A stretch of 64,000 nucleotides of DNA from Flavobacteriales bacterium (GTDB lineage: Bacteria; Bacteroidota; Bacteroidia; Flavobacteriales_F; PHOS-HE28): NCBI GenBank assembly GCA_016710965.1, contig JADJTW010000031.1:496001-560000 (forward strand), given 5' to 3'. The stretch's first letter is position 1; the number at the start of each line of letters is the position of its first letter. The notes below the pieces were generated by a model that did not search any database, was not told the DNA's origin, and saw only the letters and a list, made by a program, of their open reading frames with translations. This document shows, piece after piece, positions 61,601 through 64,000 of this stretch. Both the position numbers and the translations under genes were made by a program.

Positions 61601-64000
61601 CACCGTGCCGTTGTAGTCCGTCAGGTGGCACGCGTCACAGTTCGTGGGCGTGTTGGTGTAGCCCGCCGCGTGGCACTCGATGCAGTTCACGCTGGTGTGC
61701 ATCCCCGTCAGCGGGAAGCTCGTGCTGTTGTGATCGAAGGTCGCGTTGCCCCAGCTGCCCTCATCGTGGCACATCGCGCAGTCCGTGGGGAAGCCCGCCG
61801 CTACGTGGTTCGGATCGGTGGTGGCGTTGTAGTCCGTCAGGTGGCACGCCTCGCAGGTGTTCGGCGTGTTGGCATAGCCCGCAGCTGTGGCACTGGTTGC
61901 AGTTCACGTTCTGGTGAGATCCCTGCAAGGGCCAGCCTGTCGCCGCCGTGTGGTCGAACGATGATGGCGTCCATCCATCAGCGGTGTGGCATTGCGTGCA
62001 GTCCGTGCTGAAGTTCGCCTGCGCGTGGTTGGGCTCCACCGTGCCGTTGTAGTCCGTCAGGTGGCACGCGTCGCAGTTCGTGGGCGTGTTCGTGTAGCCC
62101 GCCGCGTGGCACTCGATGCAGTTCACGTTCACGTGCATCCCCGTCAGCGGGAAGCTCGTGCTGTTGTGGTCGAAGGTCGCGTTGCCCCAGCTGCCCTCAT
62201 CGTGGCACATCGCGCAGTCCGTGGGGAAGCCCGCCGTCACGTGGTTCGGATCGGTGGTGGCGTTGTAGTCCGCCAGGTGGCAGGCCTCGCAGGTGTTCGG
62301 CGTGTTGGCATAGCCCGCAGCATGGCACTGGTTGCAGTTCACGTTCTGGTGAGATCCCTGCAAGGGCCAGCCTGTCGCCGCCGTGTGGTCGAACGATGAT
62401 GGCGTCCATCCATCAGCGGTGTGGCATTGCGTGCAGTCCGTGCTGAAGTTCGCCTGCGCGTGGTTGGGCTCCACCGTGCCGTTGTAGTCCGTCAGGTGGC
62501 ACGCGTCGCAGTTCGTGGGCGTGTTCGTGTAGCCCGCCGCGTGGCACTCGATGCAGTTCACGTTCACGTGCATCCCCGTCAGCGGGAAGCTCGTGCTGTT
62601 GTGGTCGAAGGTGGCGTTGCCCCAGCTGCCCTCATCGTGGCACATCGCGCAGTCCGTGGGGAAGCCCGCCGCTACGTGGTTCGGATCGGTGGTGGCGTTG
62701 TAGTCCGCCATGTGGCACGCCTCGCAGGTGTTCGGCGTGTTGGCGTAGCCCGCAGCGTGGCACTGGTTGCAGTTCACGTTGTGGTGGGTGCCGTTCAGCG
62801 CGAAGCCCGTGTGCCGTGTGGTCGAAGCTGCTGGCGTCCATCCATCAGCGGTGTGGCATTGCGTGCAGTCCGTGCTGAAGTTCGCCTGCGCGTGGTTGGG
62901 CTCCACCGTGCCGTTGTAGTCCGTCAGGTGGCACGCGTCACAGTTCGTGGGCGTGTTCGTGTAGCCCGCCGCGTGGCACTCGATGCAGTTCACGCTGGTG
63001 TGCATCCCCGTCAGCGGGAAGCTCGTGCTGTTGTGGTCGAAGGTCGCGTTGCCCCAGCTGCCCTCATCGTGGCACATCGCGCAGTCCGTGGGGAAGCCCG
63101 CCGTCACGTGGTTCGGATCGGTGGTGGCGTTGTAGTCCGTCAGGGTGGCAGGCCTCGCAGGTGTTGGGCGTGTTGGCATAGCCCGCGCGTGGCACTGGTT
63201 GCAGTTCACGTTCTGGCGAGCCGTCAGGGCAAGCCTGTCGCCGCCTGTGGTCGAACGATGATGGCGTCCACCCATCAGCCGTGTGGCATTGCGTGCAGTC
63301 CGTACTGAAGTTCGCCTGCGTGTGGTTCGGTTCCACCGTGCCGGTGTAGTCCGTCATGTGGCACGCGTCGCAGTTCGTGGGCGTGTTCGTGTAGCCCGCC
63401 GCGTGGCACTCGATGCAGTTCACGTTCACGTGCATCCCCGTGAGCGGGAAGCTCGTGGTGTTGTGGTCGAACGTCGCGTTGCCCCAGCTGCCCTCATCGT
63501 GGCACATCGCGCAGTCCGTGGGGAAGCCCGCCGTAACGTGGTTCGGGTCCGTGGTCGCGTTGTAGTCCGTCAAGTGGCAGGCCTCGCAGGTGTTGGGCGT
63601 GTTGGCATAGCCCGCCGCGTGGCACTGGTTGCAGTTCACGTTCTGGTGGCTCCTGCAGCGCCAGCCCGTGCCGCCGTGTGGTCGAACGATGATGGCGTCC
63701 ATCCATCAGCGGTGTGGCATTGCGTGCAGTCCGTGCTGAAGTTCGCCTGCGCGTGGTTGGGCTCCACCGTGCCGTTGTAGTCCGTCAGGTGGCACGCGTC
63801 GCAGTTCGTGGGCGTGTTGGTGTAGCCCTCCGCGTGGCACTCGATGCAGTTCACCGTGCATCCCGTCAGCGGGAAGCTCGTGCTGTGTGGTCGAACGTCG
63901 CGTTGCCCCAGCTGCCCTCATCGTGGCACATCGCGCAGTCCGTGGGGAAGCCCGCCGCTACGTGGTTCGGATCGGTTGTGGCGTTGTAGTCCGTCAGGTG
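58628..64000 (-). CDS. Giant multihaem cytochrome c, C-terminal part (runs off the right edge; frame-disrupted here)
   Basis: The minus strand encodes a continuous series of haem units from the right edge to a stop at 58628, ending NCHPNGN like the 25-haem paralogue. I estimate about 75 CxxCH motifs in the window. A 145-residue, six-haem super-unit recurs (CTQCH, CNQCH, CEACH, CAMCH, CIECH, CDACH), made of two related trihaem halves, each with extra His in FDH, G(S/M)H and (P)NH. The last 15 motifs (58628-59683) are in one clean frame. Upstream, the frame changes near 59750-59890, 60575, 61070, 61885, 63145-63240, 63650 and 63850-63890. The shifts fall inside otherwise perfect repeats, so sequencing or assembly error is likelier than decay. 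The N-terminus lies outside the window. Confidence 0.82.
59531..64000 (-). repeat. 435-bp hexahaem tandem repeat array
   Basis: The GTGGCATTGCGTGCAGTCCG-type sequence (reverse of the CTQCH codons) occurs at 59531, 60243, 60678, 61114, 61550, 61986, 62421, 62853, 63283 and 63713. The interval is 435-436 bases in the clean part, 430-432 towards the right edge, and 712 across the scrambled segment at 59690-59890. Confidence 0.9.
59811..59822. other. G12 homopolymer within the haem repeat array
   Basis: A run of 12 G lies in a unit whose sequence between about 59750 and 59890 no longer aligns to the other copies. It resembles the G-runs at 36120-36148 and marks a probable assembly fault. Confidence 0.7.

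Noticed and set aside
60580..63308. Long plus-strand open frames (for example 61079-62011 and 62421-63308) with repeated Val/Arg/Ala-rich sequence
   Set aside because: They are antisense shadows of the haem repeats; their composition is artificial and they contain no domain.
58628..64000. Regular short repeats that could suggest a CRISPR array or satellite
   Set aside because: The repeat period is 216-218 or 435 bases and codes for CxxCH units; there are no unique spacers and no cas genes.

Overview
This 64 kb window (roughly 60% G+C by eye) reads as part of a high-GC Bacteroidota chromosome, most likely a free-living Flavobacteriales-type lineage. The evidence is indirect: -7 promoter boxes of the TAnnTTTG/TAnnTTCG type in front of many genes, few obvious Shine-Dalgarno sites, a fused CcsBA cytochrome c synthetase, a TonB-dependent receptor with a carboxypeptidase-like N-terminus, an HU/SPOR fusion protein, and an RND pump fused to its outer-membrane factor. 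No rRNA, insertion sequence, phage gene or CRISPR array is seen.

Layout. 1-6834: a truncated M28 peptidase, a radical SAM/SPASM protein, then a minus-strand translation block (rplM-rpsI-rpsB-tsf, a terminator, pyrH-frr) and kbl. 7008-18820: a probably inactive CPBP-family membrane protein, a MauE-like remnant, a cupin_8 dioxygenase, plsC-gatC, trpS, two amidohydrolase genes, a cytochrome-b-like protein with a lipoprotein cytochrome c, and hflX. 18808-27664: an acyltransferase, an MsbA-like ABC exporter and rbfA separated by a perfect 54-bp palindrome, a methyltransferase, a LolC-like permease, dusB, and an ExbB/ExbD operon. 27665-35266: tRNA-Ser(GGA) beside short direct repeats, asparaginase, TatD, a heptosyltransferase-like GT9, a thioesterase, HemJ, Bcp, and small proteins. 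35282-43660: kdsB, about 1 kb of abnormal G-tract sequence without genes, a membrane glycosyltransferase-like protein, a TonB receptor, dprA and gdhA.

43983-64000 is a haem and metal region. On the plus strand lie ccsBA (haem attachment to cytochromes c), a ChaN-like putative haem-binding protein, and a heavy-metal RND efflux set (CzcA-TolC fusion plus adaptor). Facing them on the minus strand is a four-gene cluster: a giant multihaem cytochrome c running off the right edge (about 75 CxxCH motifs in the window), a 25-haem paralogue, an outer-membrane beta-barrel, and an OB-fold lipoprotein whose start overlaps the barrel stop. This is the strongest candidate for an undescribed system. It looks like an extracellular or trans-outer-membrane electron conduit built from a roughly 72-residue unit carrying three CxxCH motifs and three further conserved histidines. 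The giant gene is broken by several frame disruptions and a G12 run, so its exact length here is not reliable.

A second general theme is transcription. Boxes of the form TACTTTCG lie only 4-13 bases before many start codons, which predicts leaderless or near-leaderless mRNAs.
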